This document shows, one piece after another, positions 61,641-64,000 of a stretch of DNA of 64,000 bases. The stretch is from NCBI GenBank assembly GCA_001458075.1, contig LN899469.1, forward strand, positions 2,392,659 to 2,456,658, read 5' to 3'. Both the position numbers and the translations under genes were made by a program. The notes beneath the pieces were generated by a model. It worked only from the letters and a program-made list of their open reading frames with translations. It made no database searches and had not been told where the DNA came from. Numbering within the stretch: position 1 is the first letter of the stretch; every line of letters starts with the position of its first letter. Origin of the DNA: Idiomarinaceae bacterium HL-53 (GTDB lineage Bacteria; Pseudomonadota; Gammaproteobacteria; Enterobacterales; Alteromonadaceae).

Positions 61641-64000
61641 ATGGAAAACCAGCGACTGTCGAACCGCACGCTCTCTGGCTTCAATGTTGAAAAGAGCCCA
61701 TCAGACCCGCGTAACTATCGATTCCTGACCCTACCAAATGGGCTTCAGGCATTACTTGTCGAACAACCCAATGCAGAGCAAGCGGCCGCCTCAATGACGG
61801 TGAAGGCCGGGCACTTTCAAGATCCTGAAGACACCCCAGGTCTCGCTCATTTTCTCGAACACATGCTGTTTTTAGGCAGCGACCAGTTCCCAGAAGAAGA
61901 CGAATACTCGAATTTCATGAGCTTTGCAGGCGGACACCATAACGCGTGGACAGGCACCGAGCACAGCAACTTCTACTTTGAAGTGCCAACCGAGCACTTC
62001 AAGCAGGCGCTAGTACGTTTTTCGCGCATATTAATTGCGCCAAAACTAGATACTGCTTGGGTAGACCGGGAACGGCAAGCGATAGAGTCTGAGTATCGAA
62101 TGAAGCTGAAAGATGAGTTAAGGCGGTTATACGATATTCATAAGCAAACGAGCAATCCTCAGCATCCTTTCGCCAAATTTTCAGTGGGTAATGCAACCAC
62201 GCTTGCTGACAATAAAACCGAATCTATTACAGCTAAGCTCGCACGCTTTCACGATGCATATTACTGGGCGGGTAATATGGCACTCACCCTGGTGAGTTCG
62301 TTCTCATTGGATGAGCAGGAGTATTGGGTTTCAACATTTTTCAAAGCTTTAAAAAGTGAAGGGGTATTACCCGCTGAGCCAACCACACCGCTCTATTTAG
62401 ACACGAACCTATCACAATGGATTTACGTCAAGCCATTGAAAGATGCAAACAGGTTGCTGCTCACATTTTCCTTACCGGAAATTAATTCAGACTACCCCTA
62501 CAAAACTACAAGCTACATTGCGCATCTACTTGGGTATGAGGGTGAACACTCGCTATGCTCCGCCTTACGACAACAGTGTTGGATATTGAATTTGTCTGCT
62601 GGTGGTGGTGCGAGTGGTAGTAACTTTAAAGACTTTACCATTAACATTCAGCTCACCGACAAAGGTCGAGACGAGATTGAACAAATCGTGCAATGGACCT
62701 TTGCCTATATTCGGCTTATTGAGCAGCATGGGCTAGACGAAGCACTGTACCAAGACAGAGCTGCTATCGTAGCACTTGCCTATCAATTTCCGGAACCATC
62801 ACGACCCGTTGATTTAGCCTCACAACTCTCGATTAATATGCTTCATTATGAACCCGCACACGTAATTTCCGGAGATTTCATAATGCGAGGATTAAATCAA
62901 TCCTTTGCACGTGACATTCTTGCGCAAATGGTGCCCGAAAAAGTTAGAATCACCGTGATTAATAACCACGTAATTACCGATCAGGAAAGTCGCTGGTATC
63001 AAGCGGAGTTTAGCTGCCGCGCGCTCAAGAAGCGTGAGTTAGAGCTGTTTAAATCACGTCCGACAATGCAGTTTCAACTGGCACCAAAGAACCCTTTTAT
63101 CCCTGAGCGCCATGAGTCACTGCCATTGCAGCACCCCCTGGCACGTTACCCTCAACAACAACGTATCCATCCAGCCTTTGATTATTGGCATCTACAAGAC
63201 CCTGACTTTCGTGTTCCAAAAGGGCATTTGTATTTGATGCTGAAAATGCCCTATGCAGCCGCCAGTGCCAGAAATTATGCATGCAGTCGAATTTGGTGCG
63301 AGCTCGGGTTAGAAACCTTAAGTGAAAAATTTTACGACGCTGAAATTGCTGGTATCAACATCAACCTTTTTCCTCAGCACGGCGGTATCACCCTGCATTT
63401 GTCCGGCTTTTCATGTCGTCAGCCTGAGGTGTTTAAAGCTATTGTGAAAGCCCTAAGTGCTGTAGAAGTCGATGAATCAGCTTTCAACAATATTAAAGGG
63501 GTCTTATCCAATAATTGGAATTCAGTGCATCAAACGAACCCCATTAATCACATGGTTGCACTTTTGCACCATCACCTGCAGCAAGGTAGCTATACTTCAA
63601 AGCAATTGGCAGAGAGTGTCTTAGACGTTGATTTTGAACATTATCAGCACTTATTACCTGGATTGTTTAGAGATGCGCAAGCAACATTACTTGTACATGG
63701 TGACTGGCCGCCAGAGACTGCGCGCGAAATGGCGCTTTTTGCTGCCGATGTGTTACCTATCACTGAAACTCCTGCAGCACAATTAAGTCGATATGTACGA
63801 CGCCTGAGTCCAGGCGTAGAGTCGATAACCTTTCCTAGTAGTCATCCTGACCATATTGGGGCGTTTTTCATTCAGGGAAGTTCTACTGATCTAAAGGAGA
63901 AGGCGTGTTTTCTTCTCCTCAATCATCTCACTGGGCCATTTTTCTTTAATGAGTTGAGAACAAGGCAGCAACTAGGCTACTTAGTAGGTAACAGTTACAT
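61641..64000 (+). CDS. Insulinase/pitrilysin-like M16 metallopeptidase, 3' end outside the window
   Basis: 786 codons are visible without a stop. The inverted zinc motif H70-F-L-E-H74 (GLAHFLEHMLFLGS) is followed by the third zinc ligand E151 in ERQAIESEY, 77 residues on, exactly the pitrilysin spacing. GGHHNAWTGTEHSNFYFEV and, at the right edge, FFNELRTRQQLGYLVGNSY are also typical of protease III/insulin-degrading enzymes (about 900-960 residues in full). No signal peptide is seen after ATG 61641, unlike E. coli Ptr, which suggests a cytoplasmic location. The ribosome site is weak. Confidence 0.93.
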   Translation, partial: MENQRLSNRTLSGFNVEKSPSDPRNYRFLTLPNGLQALLVEQPNAEQAAASMTVKAGHFQDPEDTPGLAHFLEHMLFLGSDQFPEEDEYSNFMSFAGGHHNAWTGTEHSNFYFEVPTEHFKQALVRFSRILIAPKLDTAWVDRERQAIESEYRMKLKDELRRLYDIHKQTSNPQHPFAKFSVGNATTLADNKTESITAKLARFHDAYYWAGNMALTLVSSFSLDEQEYWVSTFFKALKSEGVLPAEPTTPLYLDTNLSQWIYVKPLKDANRLLLTFSLPEINSDYPYKTTSYIAHLLGYEGEHSLCSALRQQCWILNLSAGGGASGSNFKDFTINIQLTDKGRDEIEQIVQWTFAYIRLIEQHGLDEALYQDRAAIVALAYQFPEPSRPVDLASQLSINMLHYEPAHVISGDFIMRGLNQSFARDILAQMVPEKVRITVINNHVITDQESRWYQAEFSCRALKKRELELFKSRPTMQFQLAPKNPFIPERHESLPLQHPLARYPQQQRIHPAFDYWHLQDPDFRVPKGHLYLMLKMPYAAASARNYACSRIWCELGLETLSEKFYDAEIAGININLFPQHGGITLHLSGFSCRQPEVFKAIVKALSAVEVDESAFNNIKGVLSNNWNSVHQTNPINHMVALLHHHLQQGSYTSKQLAESVLDVDFEHYQHLLPGLFRDAQATLLVHGDWPPETAREMALFAADVLPITETPAAQLSRYVRRLSPGVESITFPSSHPDHIGAFFIQGSSTDLKEKACFLLLNHLTGPFFFNELRTRQQLGYLVGNSY

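Noticed and set aside
1-64000. CRISPR array, rRNA or tRNA genes
   Set aside because: No regularly spaced direct repeats and no tRNA or rRNA sequence was seen other than the tRNA-like part of ssrA.

Overview
The window looks like chromosomal DNA of a marine gammaproteobacterium of the Alteromonadales, most likely Idiomarinaceae (Idiomarina, Aliidiomarina or Pseudidiomarina). This rests on gene content and order: a Shewanella-like valine-degradation operon with an AraC regulator, comEC-msbA-lpxK-ycaR-kdsB, lolCDE, a PilZ-like gene beside mfd and csiV, grpE-dnaK-dnaJ next to nadK-recN-bamE, and an ssrA tag reading ANDDNYALAA. The genus is inference; no rRNA gene is present. Most of the window is ordinary core genome.

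Layout. 1-2.5 kb: 3' end of ppx, a small secreted HExxH protein and a MipA/OmpV porin. 2.7-9.5 kb: valine/isobutyrate operon (mmsA, acyl-CoA dehydrogenase, 3-hydroxyisobutyryl-CoA hydrolase, mmsB, SDR) with a divergent MmsR-like regulator and a DUF1289 gene. 9.5-20 kb: lipid A/Kdo and envelope genes (kdsB, ycaR, lpxK, msbA, comEC, DUF2062, lolCDE). 20-24.8 kb: PilZ-like, mfd, csiV. 24.8-30 kb: a compact leftward operon of a membrane-anchored FnIII-like protein, a DUR3-like Na+/solute symporter, a 39-residue membrane peptide, an aspartate-carbamoyltransferase-like enzyme lacking the usual aspartate-binding residues, and a long AsnB-like amidotransferase. 30-43.5 kb: acnA, a nucleotide pyrophosphatase/phosphodiesterase lipoprotein, tesB, SDR, a DsbD/ScsB-redoxin-DCC thiol cluster, a DMT transporter, a PLP lyase, an M14-like peptidase, ychJ and DUF423. 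43.4-46 kb: a chaN lipoprotein gene split by a 1.76-kb IS200/IS605 element (tnpA plus tnpB). 46-54.3 kb: FAH-family enzyme, ssrA, then an accessory stretch with a hairpin-rich patch, truncated genes, a MerR/glutaredoxin-MauE pair, pnuC, an XRE-DUF2178 module and rmuC. 54.3-64 kb: dnaJ, dnaK, grpE with heat-shock-type promoters, nadK, recN with SOS boxes, bamE, and an M16 peptidase running off the right edge.

The best candidate for an undescribed system is the 24.85-30.0 kb operon. A urea-type symporter, a carbamoyltransferase with an intact carbamoyl-phosphate site but a changed second-substrate site, and a glutamine amidotransferase/ligase together suggest import and conversion of a ureido- or carbamoyl-containing compound. 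The best molecular story is the IS605 element in chaN: the two gene halves rejoin in frame when the element is removed, which fixes both element ends and predicts the TnpB guide. Several smaller decay events (a histidine phosphatase without its catalytic half, a fused divergent MerR/Grx pair, a start-less membrane paralog after ssrA) cluster at 47.8-51.2 kb, marking it as the accessory and eroding part of the window.
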